DNA from: Escherichia coli DSM 30083 = JCM 1649 = ATCC 11775
GTDB taxonomy: Bacteria > Pseudomonadota > Gammaproteobacteria > Enterobacterales > Enterobacteriaceae
Length of the DNA: 64,000 nt
NCBI RefSeq assembly: GCF_003697165.2
Contig: NZ_CP033092.2
Coordinates: 3,472,001-3,536,000 of the forward strand
Direction: 5' to 3'
The notes beneath the pieces are model-generated. The model did not search any database, was not told the DNA's origin, and saw only the letters and a program-made list of their open reading frames with translations. This document shows positions 1 to 11,018 of this stretch, one piece after another. A program made the position numbers and the translations under genes. Each line of letters opens with the position of its first letter. Position 1 is the first letter of the stretch.

Positions 1-1043
1 TTATAGGTCAGTTTCGTCGGTGCAATGGCGGCAATCTGATAACCAGCCGGAATAATATTACCGGTGGCGTTAGTAGAGATAGTCGTCATCAGAATAACCA
101 GTACCGCAAAGAACGAGGCGAACAGGCTGTCCCAACGCTGAACAATATCCAGCACGTTCCAGGTGTCAGCGCCGTAATGAATACTGGCTCCGGCAATAAT
201 ACATACCCCGGCGACCGCAAACAGAATATAGGCCACAACTAAACCCAGCGTTTGCCCCAGCGCCTGCTCACGAAACGAGTGGGCGTTTTGCGTAAAGTCG
301 GATGCGCTCACCGCCGGTGCCGCCCAGACCGCAACCACCGCGTTTATCACCACCAGAAACAGGAAGCCACTGTTTTCTGCTTTCTGAATACCGCCCGGAA
401 TGTAGTCAAAGATTGGACCGATCCCGACCAGCGAAATCGCCCAAATCGCCATACCGCCGAAAACGATATAGATGCACGGGTTAAGAATGGCAGTGAATTT
501 ATTTAAAACTTTTCCGCCGCCAAAACCAATACCAACGTTAACCAGCCAGAAGAGTAAAAAAGTAATTAATCCCGGTAGAGAAAGGCCTAACAGCGTGAAA
601 TCGCCACCGAGAGTCAAAAATCCCGGCCAGATTTTGCCAATCAGAATCAAGCAGGCCAGTGACCCCGCGTAACATTGCAGGCCAAACCACATAATGGCAG
701 CAATACCGCCTCTTAATAATCCGGGAAACAGTGCACCACGTACGCCGTAAGAAGCACGCAGGATCATGGCAAACGGTACGCCGTATTTACTGCCCGCAGC
801 ACCGTTTAATACCATTACCGCGGCAATGAAAAAGGCACTGAGGATAATTGCCAGCATAATACTAAAGGTAGACAAGCCGAGAATAAAAAAGCCGCCAACC
901 ATCACATAATTGGGAACGTTATGAACCGAACCCATCCATAAGGTAAAATAGTTAAATGTTTTCCAGGTCCGCTGACTTTGCGTTTTCGGCAGTAGATCTT
1001 CGCTATAGCCGCGTTGCTGGAATAGTTTTCTCTGATGTTCCAT
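1..1043 (-). CDS. allP: Allantoin permease AllP/YbbW, N-terminal part (cut by window edge)
   Basis: The start codon is at 1041-1043, and the frame stays open to the left edge, so roughly the first 347 of about 484 residues are visible. The N-terminus (MEHQRKLFQQRGYSEDLLP) is that of E. coli YbbW, a member of the NCS1 nucleobase/allantoin symporter family. Many hydrophobic segments rich in Gly, Ile and Leu follow, as expected for a 12-span inner-membrane carrier. It lies downstream of gcl-hyi-glxR on the same strand, 169 nt after glxR, and would import allantoin, whose breakdown yields the glyoxylate used by those enzymes. Transport of allantoin is inferred from the family and context. Confidence 0.93.
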   Translation of the reverse strand, partial: MEHQRKLFQQRGYSEDLLPKTQSQRTWKTFNYFTLWMGSVHNVPNYVMVGGFFILGLSTFSIMLAIILSAFFIAAVMVLNGAAGSKYGVPFAMILRASYGVRGALFPGLLRGGIAAIMWFGLQCYAGSLACLILIGKIWPGFLTLGGDFTLLGLSLPGLITFLLFWLVNVGIGFGGGKVLNKFTAILNPCIYIVFGGMAIWAISLVGIGPIFDYIPGGIQKAENSGFLFLVVINAVVAVWAAPAVSASDFTQNAHSFREQALGQTLGLVVAYILFAVAGVCIIAGASIHYGADTWNVLDIVQRWDSLFASFFAVLVILMTTISTNATGNIIPAGYQIAAIAPTKLTY

Positions 1044-1170
1044 AAATCCCTCTTAATTTCACGTATCGAATAACGTTGTTTTAATCTAGCTATGAGGAAC
1101 AAATAAAATAAAAATATTATTTTTAATACTGAAGCAACATCTTTGGCTGCTTTCTTTTTTTAATATTGCT

Positions 1171-1200
1171 GGCCGATTCATTTTCTGATATCGGCCATTT
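1171..1200 (+). terminator. Hairpin between allP and glxR
   Basis: GGCCGAT and ATCGGCC arms (1171-1177 and 1190-1196) enclose an AT-rich loop and are followed by ATTTTTA on the + strand. The T-run faces opposite to the flanking minus-strand genes. It may attenuate readthrough or simply be a structured spacer. Confidence 0.35.
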
Positions 1201-1212
1201 TTATTGCGGGTA

Positions 1213-2091
1213 TCAGGCCAGTTTATGGTTAGCCATTAATTCCAGCGCCTGCACTAACGCAGAGTGATCCAACTGGCTGCCACCGTTTGCCGCACAGGTA
1301 TTAAACAATTCCTGGCAGGTCGCGGTGTTTGGCAGGTTCAGCGCCAGTGCTTTCGCACTTTGCAGTGCCAGGTTGAGATCTTTCTGGTGCAGCGCAATTT
1401 TGAAACCTGGATTAAAGGTGCGTTTAATCATGCGCTCACCGTGAACTTCCAGAATACGTGAGGAAGCAAAGCCGCCCATCAGCGCCTGGCGCACACGTAC
1501 CGGGTCCGCACCGGCTTTTGAAGCAAACAACAAGGCTTCAGAAACCGCTTCAATATTGAGCGCCACGATAATCTGATTTGCCACTTTGCAGGTTTGACCG
1601 TCGCCGTTACCGCCCACGAGAGTGATATTTTTACCGAGCAGTTCAAACAGCGGTTTTACACGTTCAAATACTGCTTCATCACCGCCAACCATAATCGATA
1701 ACGTCCCTTCACGCGCGCCGATTTCACCGCCGGAGACTGGCGCATCGAGATAATCGCCGCCCAGTTCATTCACCTGACGAGCGAAACGTTTAGTTTCAAT
1801 CGGGGAAATGGAGCTCATATCAACAATGGTTTTGCCCTTCAGCGAGGCTTTGGTACAACCATTTTCACCAAACAGAACGTCTTCAACCTGTGGCGTATCC
1901 GGCACCATAATAAAAATGATGTCCGATGCATCTGTTACCTGGCGCGCAGTTTCAACACTAACGGCGCCCAGTGACAGTAATTCATCAGCAACCGGACCAA
2001 TGGTTGTGACATGCAGTTGATGACCGGCACGCGCCAGATTAATGGCCATCGGTGTACCCATAATGCCTAAGCCAATAAATCCCAGTTTCAT
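1213..2091 (-). CDS. glxR: Tartronate semialdehyde reductase 2
   Basis: This is a 292-residue NAD(P)-dependent beta-hydroxyacid dehydrogenase that reduces tartronate semialdehyde to glycerate. The N-terminal Rossmann motif GLGIMG is at residues 7-12. The substrate motif DAPVSGG is near residue 116, and the catalytic-lysine segment GDGQTCKVANQ is near residue 163. Length and sequence match E. coli GlxR. It follows hyi by 99 nt on the same strand and continues the gcl-hyi-glxR glyoxylate unit. The family also includes GarR, a second reductase elsewhere in the chromosome, but this context identifies GlxR. Confidence 0.97.
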   Translation of the reverse strand: MKLGFIGLGIMGTPMAINLARAGHQLHVTTIGPVADELLSLGAVSVETARQVTDASDIIFIMVPDTPQVEDVLFGENGCTKASLKGKTIVDMSSISPIETKRFARQVNELGGDYLDAPVSGGEIGAREGTLSIMVGGDEAVFERVKPLFELLGKNITLVGGNGDGQTCKVANQIIVALNIEAVSEALLFASKAGADPVRVRQALMGGFASSRILEVHGERMIKRTFNPGFKIALHQKDLNLALQSAKALALNLPNTATCQELFNTCAANGGSQLDHSALVQALELMANHKLA

Positions 2092-2190
2092 AATTAACCT
2101 CTTTTAAATTTCGCTTTTCCTGAATTCAGACAACACGATCCCCTGCCAACTTAGCGGCCTAAAAAAGCATTGTCTGAATAGCGTTACGTT

Positions 2191-2967
2191 TTAACGGTAC
2201 GGATCCATCCAGCGTAAACCGGCTTCCGTGGTGGTTTGGGGTTTATATTCACAGCCAACCCAACCGTTGTAGTCAGAATTTTCAATTACCGTAAAGAGAT
2301 ATTCGTAATTAATTTCTCCGGTTCCCGGTTCGCCGCGATGCGGATTATCAGCAATTTGCAGGTGACCAATTTTATCGGCCCACTGAGTCATGGTATTAGT
2401 TAATTCACCTTCCATCCGCTGCATGTGATAAATGTCATACTGAATTTTCAAATTGCAGCAACCAACATCGTCAATCAGTTTCAGTGCCTGCCGGGTTCCG
2501 GTGAGATGGAAACCAGGAATATCAAAATGGTTAATAGGTTCAATCAGTAATAAAATATCTTCTTTCATCAGCATATTCGCAGCATAACGTAGGTTTTCTA
2601 CAAGCGTTGTGTGAATCTGTTCACTGCTGAAACCAGTCGGCGTTTTACCGACCAGACAGTTAATTTTTTTATTACCCAGAGCACGAGCATAACGAATCGC
2701 TGCTGCTACGCCATCCCGAAACTCTTCTTCACGGCCAGGAATACAGGCAATACCCCGCTCGCCCGCCGCCCAGTCACCTGCCGGTAAATTGTGCAGCGTA
2801 TGTTCGAGTTTATTACTCGCCAGCACCTGTTTTAATTCTTCAATGTCGTAGTCATAAGGGAACATAAATTCAACGCCGCGAAAACCACACTGCGCAGCTT
2901 TCTCAAAACGGGCGAGAAAATCATATTCACCAAATAACATCGATAAATTAGCAGAGAAACGTAACAT
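2191..2967 (-). CDS. hyi: Hydroxypyruvate isomerase
   Basis: This 258-residue protein is of the xylose-isomerase-like TIM-barrel family and interconverts hydroxypyruvate and tartronate semialdehyde. Family metal and catalytic carboxylates are in LLIEPINHFD (about residues 139-148), HLQIADNPHRGEPGTGEINY (about residues 203-222) and GCEYKP near residue 238. It starts 12 nt after the gcl stop codon, which indicates co-transcription and probably coupled translation. Length equals that of E. coli Hyi. Confidence 0.97.
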   Translation of the reverse strand: MLRFSANLSMLFGEYDFLARFEKAAQCGFRGVEFMFPYDYDIEELKQVLASNKLEHTLHNLPAGDWAAGERGIACIPGREEEFRDGVAAAIRYARALGNKKINCLVGKTPTGFSSEQIHTTLVENLRYAANMLMKEDILLLIEPINHFDIPGFHLTGTRQALKLIDDVGCCNLKIQYDIYHMQRMEGELTNTMTQWADKIGHLQIADNPHRGEPGTGEINYEYLFTVIENSDYNGWVGCEYKPQTTTEAGLRWMDPYR

Positions 2968-2979
2968 TATTTATCTCCC

Positions 2980-4761
2980 TTATTCATAGTGCATGAAACA
3001 GGTTTCAGTCGGTGCATCCGCTGCGTTATCGGCGATATCTTCAAATTCCATGACGTTATCCAGTTCACTGCCCATCGAAATATTGGTCACACGCTCGAGA
3101 ATAACTTCCACGACTACCGGTACCCGATATTGCGCCATTAAGATTTTCGCCTGTTCAAAGGCTGGTGCAATATCTTCCGGTTTGAAAACGCGAATTGCTT
3201 TACAACCTAAACCTTCCGCTACTTTTACGTGGTCGACGCCATAACCGTTCACTTCGCTGGAGTTAATATTTTCGAACGCGAGCTGTACGCAGTAATCCAT
3301 ATCAAAGGCACGTTGCGACTGGCGAATCAGACCCAGATAGGCGTTATTGACCAGTACATGGATGTACGGAATGTTGAACTGTGCGCCAACGGCTAATTCT
3401 TCAATCAGGAACTGGAAGTCGAAGTCACCGGAAATCGCCACCACATTGCGCTCTGGATCAGCGGCACAAACCCCCAGCGCCGCCGGAATCGTCCAGCCCA
3501 GCGGGCCTGCCTGCCCACAGTTGATCCAGTGGCGGTCTTTAAAGACATGCAGCATTTGTGCCGCAGCGATTTGTGACAGGCCAATGGTGGTGACATAACA
3601 AACATCGCGGCCAAAGGCTTTGTTCATCTCTTCATACACGCGCTGCGGTTTCACCGGCACGTTGTCGAAGTGGGTTTTGCGCAGCAAAGTGCGTTTGCGC
3701 TGCTGGCAGTCGGCGACCCACTCTTTACGACACGGCAGACGACCGGCTTTTTGCATCTCCTGCGCCACTTCAACCAGCAGCGTCAGCGCCGCTTTAGCAT
3801 CAGAGACAATGCCAAGATCCGGACACAGTACGCGGCCAATTTGCGTCGGCTCAATATCGATATGAACGATTTTGCGCCCTTCGGTGTATTTCTCTACCGA
3901 ACCGGTATGACGGTTGGCAAAACGGTTACCGATACCAAATACCATGTCGGAAGCCAGCAGCGTTGCGTTACCGTAACGATGCGCGGTTTGCAGACCCACC
4001 ATCCCGGCCATCAGTTCGTGGTCATCCGGGATACAACCCCAGCCCATCAGCGTTGGGATCACCGGAACGCTGGTCAGTTCAGCAAACTGTTGTAACAGTG
4101 CAGCTGCGTCAGCATTGATTACCCCGCCTCCGGCAACAATCACCGGACGTTCGGCCTGGATTAACATTTCTACAGCTTTTTCGATCTGCATACGGCTGGC
4201 AGCAGGTTTGTAGACCGGCAGCGGTTCGTACATATCAGGATCAAACTCGATTTCCGCAACCTGTACGTCGAACGGTAAATCCACCAGTACCGGACCCGGT
4301 CGACCAGAACGCATCAGGTGAAACGCCTGTTGCAGCACACGAGGCACCAGCGCCGCTTCACGAACTGTAACCGCCATTTTGCTGACCGGTTTAGCAATTG
4401 CTTCAATATCAACGGCCTGGAAATCTTCTTTATGCAGACGGGCGCGCGGAGCCTGGCCGGTAATACACAGAATAGGAATGGAATCAGCAGATGCGGAATA
4501 GAGCGCGGTGATCATGTCCGTGCCCGCAGGACCGGAAGTCCCCAGACATACGCCGATATTCCCTGCCGTTGCGCGGGTATAACCTTCCGCCATGTGCGAA
4601 GCACCTTCCACATGACGCGCCAGAATGTGACGAATACCGCCGTGCTTACGCATCGCTGAGTAGAACGGATTGATTGCAGCTCCCGGAACGCCGAAGGCGG
4701 TGGTGATACCTTCTTTCTCCAGCACATACATTGCCGCGTCAACGGCTCTCATTTTTGCCAT
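2980..4761 (-). CDS. gcl: Glyoxylate carboligase (tartronate-semialdehyde synthase)
   Basis: This 593-residue enzyme depends on thiamine diphosphate and FAD. It condenses two glyoxylates to tartronate semialdehyde and CO2. The start MAKMRAVDAAM at 4761 was chosen; a longer frame reaches 4851 but would run over the AllR operator and allR terminator. The ThDP motif begins GDFDFQF (near residue 447) and ends near VNNAYLGL. Residue 51 is Val in RHVEGASHMAEGY, where most ThDP enzymes have the cofactor-activating Glu; this is a known peculiarity of E. coli Gcl. It is the first gene of gcl-hyi-glxR and is preceded by an AllR-type palindrome. Confidence 0.98.
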   Translation of the reverse strand: MAKMRAVDAAMYVLEKEGITTAFGVPGAAINPFYSAMRKHGGIRHILARHVEGASHMAEGYTRATAGNIGVCLGTSGPAGTDMITALYSASADSIPILCITGQAPRARLHKEDFQAVDIEAIAKPVSKMAVTVREAALVPRVLQQAFHLMRSGRPGPVLVDLPFDVQVAEIEFDPDMYEPLPVYKPAASRMQIEKAVEMLIQAERPVIVAGGGVINADAAALLQQFAELTSVPVIPTLMGWGCIPDDHELMAGMVGLQTAHRYGNATLLASDMVFGIGNRFANRHTGSVEKYTEGRKIVHIDIEPTQIGRVLCPDLGIVSDAKAALTLLVEVAQEMQKAGRLPCRKEWVADCQQRKRTLLRKTHFDNVPVKPQRVYEEMNKAFGRDVCYVTTIGLSQIAAAQMLHVFKDRHWINCGQAGPLGWTIPAALGVCAADPERNVVAISGDFDFQFLIEELAVGAQFNIPYIHVLVNNAYLGLIRQSQRAFDMDYCVQLAFENINSSEVNGYGVDHVKVAEGLGCKAIRVFKPEDIAPAFEQAKILMAQYRVPVVVEVILERVTNISMGSELDNVMEFEDIADNAADAPTETCFMHYE

Positions 4762-4781
4762 TTTATTCCTACCTCTATTAA

Positions 4782-4798
4782 TTGGAAAATTTTTCCAA
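4782..4798. promoter_or_regulatory. AllR operator upstream of gcl
   Basis: The near-perfect palindrome TTGGAAAATTTTTCCAA lies 21 nt upstream of the gcl start. AllR is known to repress gcl by binding a sequence of this form and to release it with glyoxylate. A second copy lies between allA and allS. Confidence 0.85.
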
Positions 4799-4813
4799 CT
4801 TTCAAATTTTGTC

Positions 4814-4838
4814 AAAAAAACCCGCTCCGCAGAGCGGG
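4814..4838 (-). terminator. Intrinsic terminator of allR
   Basis: On the minus strand CCCGCT, a six-base loop and AGCGGG are followed by seven T. It lies 13 nt past the allR stop codon and 16 nt before the gcl operator, separating the two transcripts. Confidence 0.85.
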
Positions 4839-4850
4839 ATACGACAGACA

Positions 4851-5666
4851 CTATAGATGTGCTTTCAGTCCCAACGCCGTGCTGATATCGCGGGCGGTGT
4901 CTCTGACCAGCTCACCCTGACTGACAAAACGATCTTCTGTCAGTCTTGATGAAGGCCCGGAGATGGAGATAGCGGCAACAACACTACCTACATCATCGTA
5001 AATTGCTGAAGCTATGCAATTCAGGCCGACAACATGCTCTTCTTTATCTACGGTATAGCCCAGTTCACGCGCTTGTTCCAGGTCCTTCAGCAAGGTGGGC
5101 ATATCCACAAGCGTCGTTGGCGTAAACTGCTGCAAACCGGTTTGCAGAATGATGCTCATCAACTCTTCTTCCGCCAGCGGATAAAGCAGCGCCTTGCCCG
5201 CACCGGAAGCATGCAGCGGCAGACGACTGCCCAGCGGCGCACACATTCTGACCATCGATTTACACTCTAACTGACCAATTAATACCGCTTCATTGCCGTT
5301 ACGGATCGCGACATTGACCGTTTCGCCGGAAAGTAACATCAGGCGGCGCATAAACGGCCCGGCGACGGAGAGGACATCGCGGTTATGGATGTACGCTGCA
5401 CCGACGTTAAAGACACCTAATCCTATATGCCACCAACCTAACTGACTGTCCTGATAGACAAAATCCGCTGCCTGTAAAACCTTCAGCAAGCGAAAGGTCG
5501 TGGAGAGCGGCAAATCCAGATTGAGAGAGATATCGCTAACCGACGAACTTCCCCCACTTTTTTCCAGATATTGCAGAATCGCAATTCCCCGCTCTAACGC
5601 CTGTGCACCCTTCTGTGCCACAGGCTCCGCCTGTCCTGGCCTGCCGCGCCGTCTAACTTCCGTCAT
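4851..5666 (-). CDS. allR: IclR-family repressor of the glyoxylate/allantoin genes
   Basis: The protein has 271 residues. An N-terminal winged helix (about residues 20-85, with [20 protein letters not shown] as the HTH) is followed by the IclR effector domain. The pocket region [26 protein letters not shown] is near residue 212. AllR is known to bind glyoxylate and allantoin and to repress gcl and the allA/allS region. The gene sits between gcl and allA on the same strand, 77 nt after allA, and ends at a strong terminator. Length and sequence match E. coli AllR. Confidence 0.97.
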
Positions 5667-5743
5667 ACCTACGTTAACTCCGACCTACAAATGAGCATAA
5701 ACAATGAACAATTCGTTTATCTTATGCAAGTCGGTTGCAGGCG

Positions 5744-6226
5744 TCACGCAAAACAGAGTTCCTGTTCAGGAATACTTTCAACATCACAGTTGTCACTGCC
5801 GCCGCGATCGATGGTCAGAAAATCGGTGACGCGCTGCCAGGCGAAAAGTGGGTGATGCCAGACGTTACGATGGTAATTCACTCCCTGTTCGCCATTGGTA
5901 ATAAACGCCCGCAGGGTTGACAGGTCTGGTTTGTCGTCACCTAACGCCACCACCACCACAAACACTTCACCTTTCATCGGGATAAAGGCCTGTGTACCCA
6001 GCGGATGACGTTCGAGTTCGTGAATAGTCAGCGGCAGATTCGCCGGTTGCGCGCGGTTAATGCTGATAAGCGTACGGTCTTGCTCAAGAATCTCAACCAG
6101 CGCCAAATCGTGGTAACGCTCCACCAGTCCATTGTTAATATGGAAAAAATCCCGTTTCTGCGTTTCGATTACGTCGCCATAAGCACTAAAGGCTTCCTGA
6201 CTTAACGGTAATACCTGAAGTTTCAT
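5744..6226 (-). CDS. allA: Ureidoglycolate lyase
   Basis: This is a 160-residue cupin-like enzyme that splits ureidoglycolate to glyoxylate and urea, feeding Gcl. The segments FIPMKGEVFVVVVALG and NYHRNVWHHPLFAW (near residue 117) are characteristic of the AllA family. It is divergent from allS, with the shared 229-nt intergenic region carrying an AllR-type palindrome. Length matches E. coli AllA. Confidence 0.97.
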   Translation of the reverse strand: MKLQVLPLSQEAFSAYGDVIETQKRDFFHINNGLVERYHDLALVEILEQDRTLISINRAQPANLPLTIHELERHPLGTQAFIPMKGEVFVVVVALGDDKPDLSTLRAFITNGEQGVNYHRNVWHHPLFAWQRVTDFLTIDRGGSDNCDVESIPEQELCFA

Positions 6227-6331
6227 CTTTTTGTCCTTGTAACATAATTCCGTTCAACCACCGCCGACCGGTCAGCTTGGTTTCAATAACAGGCAATCTA
6301 AAACCTTAAGAGAACAACATCAACACAAAAG

Positions 6332-6348
6332 TTGGAATATTTTTCCAA
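6332..6348. promoter_or_regulatory. AllR operator between allA and allS
   Basis: TTGGAATATTTTTCCAA is a palindrome differing by one base from the site in front of gcl. It lies in the divergent allA/allS promoter region, 105 nt from the allA start. Binding by AllR is inferred from the match and the known regulon. Confidence 0.8.
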
Positions 6349-6455
6349 AACTGGATTTAGTCCACAAATTGAACAGGGTTATCATGTAAAAATACTGATA
6401 AATCAGAGGATAAGAAAATCACGCAACTTGCGGATTTAAAAGGGGATACCTGAAG

Positions 6456-7382
6456 ATGTTCGATCCAGAAACCTTGCGGACTTTCATTGCGGTTGCTGAA
6501 ACAGGAAGTTTTTCAAAAGCGGCAGAACGATTATGTAAAACCACGGCGACGATCAGTTATCGCATTAAACTTCTGGAAGAGAATACCGGAGTGGCGCTGT
6601 TTTTCCGCACGACTCGCAGCGTGACGTTGACGGCGGCTGGCGAGCATCTACTTTGTCAGGCCAGAGACTGGCTGGGCTGGCTGGAAAGTATGCCCAGCGA
6701 GTTACAACAGGTGAATGATGGCGTGGAACGCCAGGTGAATATCGTCATCAACAACCTGCTCTATAACCCCCAGGCCGTTGCCAGGCTGCTGGCGTGGCTA
6801 AATGAACGTTACCCGTTTACCCAATTTCACATCTCCCGACAAATCTATATGGGCGTCTGGGACTCGCTATTGTACGAAGGTTTTTCACTGGCTATCGGCG
6901 TCACGGGAACCGAGGCGCTGGCAAATACCTTTAGTCTTGATCCCTTAGGATCGGTGCAATGGCGCTTTGTCATGGCGGCGGATCATCCGCTGGCGAACGT
7001 TGAAGAGCCGCTAACAGAAGCACAGTTGCGGCGCTTTCCGGCGGTCAATATTGAAGACAGCGCCCGCACCTTAACCAAACGCGTCGCCTGGCGATTGCCG
7101 GGGCAAAAAGAGATTATTGTTCCCGATATGGAAACGAAAATCGCCGCCCATCTGGCGGGCGTTGGCATTGGTTTTTTGCCAAAATCACTTTGCCAGTCAA
7201 TGCTCGATAATCAACAACTGGTCAGCCGGGTAATCCCAACGATGCGCCCTCCTTCGCCATTGAGTCTGGCATGGCGCAAATTTGGCAGCGGCAAAGCGGT
7301 AGAAGATATTGTGACCTTGTTTACCCAGCGCAGGCCGGAAATCAGCGGATTTTTAGAAATTTTCGGCAACCCACGCAGTTAA
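6456..7382 (+). CDS. allS: LysR-family activator of allantoin genes
   Basis: This 308-residue protein has the LysR winged HTH at residues 1-60 (MFDPETLRTFIAVAETGSFS, then KAAERLCKTTATISYRIKLLE). A periplasmic-binding-like effector domain follows. AllS is known to activate the allD operon for anaerobic allantoin use; that operon lies outside this window. It is divergent from allA and read toward mnmH, 68 nt away. Length matches E. coli AllS. Confidence 0.96.
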   Translation: MFDPETLRTFIAVAETGSFSKAAERLCKTTATISYRIKLLEENTGVALFFRTTRSVTLTAAGEHLLCQARDWLGWLESMPSELQQVNDGVERQVNIVINNLLYNPQAVARLLAWLNERYPFTQFHISRQIYMGVWDSLLYEGFSLAIGVTGTEALANTFSLDPLGSVQWRFVMAADHPLANVEEPLTEAQLRRFPAVNIEDSARTLTKRVAWRLPGQKEIIVPDMETKIAAHLAGVGIGFLPKSLCQSMLDNQQLVSRVIPTMRPPSPLSLAWRKFGSGKAVEDIVTLFTQRRPEISGFLEIFGNPRS

Positions 7383-7435
7383 AAATCAAGTTTCCTTGCG
7401 CGTTGGCGCGTAAAATAGCGCGCAAGCTGATTTGA

Positions 7436-8545
<1,110 letters not shown>

Positions 8546-8603
8546 TGGGGGATTCTGTGCACGCTGTTCATGCTACCAGGTAGAAATAAACGGCTTTATC
8601 ACA

Positions 8604-11018
8604 TCACCCCGCAAACTGCCTGAACAGCGCCTTACCCTTAAGCAGTCGCGCACCCAGCCAGCCGCCGCAAAGCGACAGCAGTAGCGCACCGCTGCACGGC
8701 AGAACAATCCACAATCGCCAGTCTGGCTCCCACGGGAAATCAAACACTTTCGATTGCAGTACCGCCAGTGCCGTTTCCGCACCAATTGCGGCCACCAGGC
8801 CGGATACAAACCCGAGCATGGCGAACTCACACCACAATGTCGTGCGCAGCAGTTTTTTCCCCGCACCAAGTGTGCGCCACACCACCAGCTCCTGATGACG
8901 CTGACGCATTCCCACCTGCACCTGCGCCAGCAACAGCAACATGCCGCAGGCGGTGACCAGCACCACCATCACTTCCAGCGCCCGACTTACCTGCTCCAGC
9001 ACCTGACCGACCTGTTTTAAAATCGCGCCAATGTCTAACAGGCTAATGGTCGGGAACTGGCGGTTGAGTTGCGTCAACATGCCGTTGCCATTCTCCCAGC
9101 GGAAACTGGTAAGCCAGCTCTGCGGTTGCCCGTCTAATGCCCCTTCCGGGAAAATAAAATAGAAATTAGGCCGCAGACTTTCCCAGTCCACTTTGCGCAG
9201 GCTGGTCACTTTAGCGCGGAACTCCTGGGTATCGCCCATAAAAGTCACGGTATCGCCGAGGGCAACGTTTAAGCGTTTCGCCAGCCCCTCTTCCATCGAC
9301 ACTTCATCGGCTTTTGGCGGCCAGTTACCGGCGACGATCGGGTTATGATCAGGCCGCGCATTTTGCCAAGTGAGATTCAGCTCGCGGTTGAGCGCCTCAT
9401 CTCCATTGCCTTCTGTCGGCTTGTCGTTAATCGCCGTCAACCGCGCCCGCACTACCGGATAAAACGATTCCGGGACTATCTGATGTTCCGCGAGAAACGC
9501 TTTTAGCGGCGTAACCTGTTCTGTGGCGATGTTGATTAAAAAGTAGTTCGGGCTTTCTGGCGGTAGCTGCTGTTGCCAGCGATCGAGCAGATCGCCACGC
9601 AACACCAACAACAGTGCCAGCAGCATAAAGGAGAGCGAAAATGCCGAAAGCTGGCTTAACGTTGACCACGGCTGACGTAACAGGCGGCTAACCGCCAGGC
9701 GCAGAGGTAGCGATTTCAGCGTCATGCGGCGAAGTACATTCAGCAGCATCCAGCCCAGCACACCGCACAGCAAAGCCAGTACTACCGCGCCCGCCAGCAC
9801 CGCCCAGAGCAGCATACTGCCGCCCATCAGTCCGGCGAGCAGTAGCACAACCACCACACTGACAATCGGCAGATAAAACTTCAGCGGCCAGACGTTTGCA
9901 ACCACATCATTACGTAACACGCGTAAAGGCTGCGTTGCCAACAACAGGCGGTATGGTCGCAGCCCCACCAGCAGCGAGATGACTGTCATGGTGCCGAGCG
10001 CCCACAGCCACGGCCAGAGGCTGGCAGGAGGTAAAGCGGCAGGTAGCACGGGTTTGAGCAGCACCATCAACACGTTTTCGAACAACAGACCTATCACCCC
10101 ACCGGTAATGGCTGAAAGTACCAGCACCATCAACCACTGACCGACAATTAACTTACGCAGTTGCGCTCGCCCTGCCCCCAGCGTTTTGAGGATCGCCACC
10201 AAGTCGTAGCGACTGCGACAGTAATGATTCATCGCCACCGCGACCGCCGCCACCGCCAGCAGCAAGGTCAGAAGCGCCGAAAGCAGCAGGAACTGTTGCG
10301 AACGTTCTATCGATCGCCCCAGCGCGCCTTCGTCCTGTTCCAGACCGTACCAGCGTTGTTCGGGTTTAAGCTGGGGTAACAACCATTTCTCATAGCCGTC
10401 GAGCTGGTTCTCGCTACCGCCGAATTTATAGCGCCAGGTGACCCGACTCCCCGGCTGCACGGATCCGGTTTTATCAACATCCGCCAGATTCATCATCAGG
10501 CGTGGGGCTATCTGGAAAGGATTAAAACCGGAATCCGGTTCCTGAATCACTTCTCCGGCAATCCGCAAGGTGGCATCGCCCACGTCAATGGTGTCGCCCG
10601 TTTTCAGGTTAAGCAGTGCCATCAGGCGTGGGGCCAGCAATACGCTGCCCGCCTGCGGTTTCAGGCCAGGGGGATTAGTTTGCAGATCGCCATACATCGG
10701 GTAGATATCATCCACCGCTTTGACGTTCGCCAGCTGCGGCGTGTCGCCTGCAAAGGTCATGGTGGCGAAAGTCAGCTGCTTGCCAACTTTCAGGCCGCGC
10801 TTTTGCGCTTCCTCCAGCCATGCTTGCGGCACTTCGCGCGAACTGCGCAACGCCCGATCGCCCGCCATAAACTCACGGCTTTGCTGGCTTAAGCCCTTCT
10901 CCATGCGATCGCTGATATTGCCCAGCGCCAGCACGCAGGCCACCGCCAGGCTAAGCGCCAGCCAGACAATTAATAGCGACGGCGAGCGCCATTCGCGCCA
11001 GAACCAACGTGCAATCAT
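8604..11018 (-). CDS. ybbP: ABC exporter permease YbbP (MacB/FtsX type)
   Basis: This is an 804-residue inner-membrane protein. There is one N-terminal span (about residues 14-32), a large extracytoplasmic domain, and clusters of spans near 240-345 and 370-475. A second large domain and a C-terminal FtsX-like group of spans (about 680-790) follow. It overlaps ybbA by 4 nt, so it is the permease partner of that ATPase. The family exports lipoproteins, peptides or lipids; the substrate of YbbAP is not certain. It ends 58 nt from mnmH in convergent orientation. Confidence 0.95.
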   Translation of the reverse strand: MIARWFWREWRSPSLLIVWLALSLAVACVLALGNISDRMEKGLSQQSREFMAGDRALRSSREVPQAWLEEAQKRGLKVGKQLTFATMTFAGDTPQLANVKAVDDIYPMYGDLQTNPPGLKPQAGSVLLAPRLMALLNLKTGDTIDVGDATLRIAGEVIQEPDSGFNPFQIAPRLMMNLADVDKTGSVQPGSRVTWRYKFGGSENQLDGYEKWLLPQLKPEQRWYGLEQDEGALGRSIERSQQFLLLSALLTLLLAVAAVAVAMNHYCRSRYDLVAILKTLGAGRAQLRKLIVGQWLMVLVLSAITGGVIGLLFENVLMVLLKPVLPAALPPASLWPWLWALGTMTVISLLVGLRPYRLLLATQPLRVLRNDVVANVWPLKFYLPIVSVVVVLLLAGLMGGSMLLWAVLAGAVVLALLCGVLGWMLLNVLRRMTLKSLPLRLAVSRLLRQPWSTLSQLSAFSLSFMLLALLLVLRGDLLDRWQQQLPPESPNYFLINIATEQVTPLKAFLAEHQIVPESFYPVVRARLTAINDKPTEGNGDEALNRELNLTWQNARPDHNPIVAGNWPPKADEVSMEEGLAKRLNVALGDTVTFMGDTQEFRAKVTSLRKVDWESLRPNFYFIFPEGALDGQPQSWLTSFRWENGNGMLTQLNRQFPTISLLDIGAILKQVGQVLEQVSRALEVMVVLVTACGMLLLLAQVQVGMRQRHQELVVWRTLGAGKKLLRTTLWCEFAMLGFVSGLVAAIGAETALAVLQSKVFDFPWEPDWRLWIVLPCSGALLLSLCGGWLGARLLKGKALFRQFAG

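Noticed and set aside
902..1102. 66-residue open frame on the minus strand overlapping the allP start
   Set aside because: It overlaps the first codons of allP in another frame. K-12 lists a small gene ybbV near here, but I cannot confirm a match and see no independent coding evidence.
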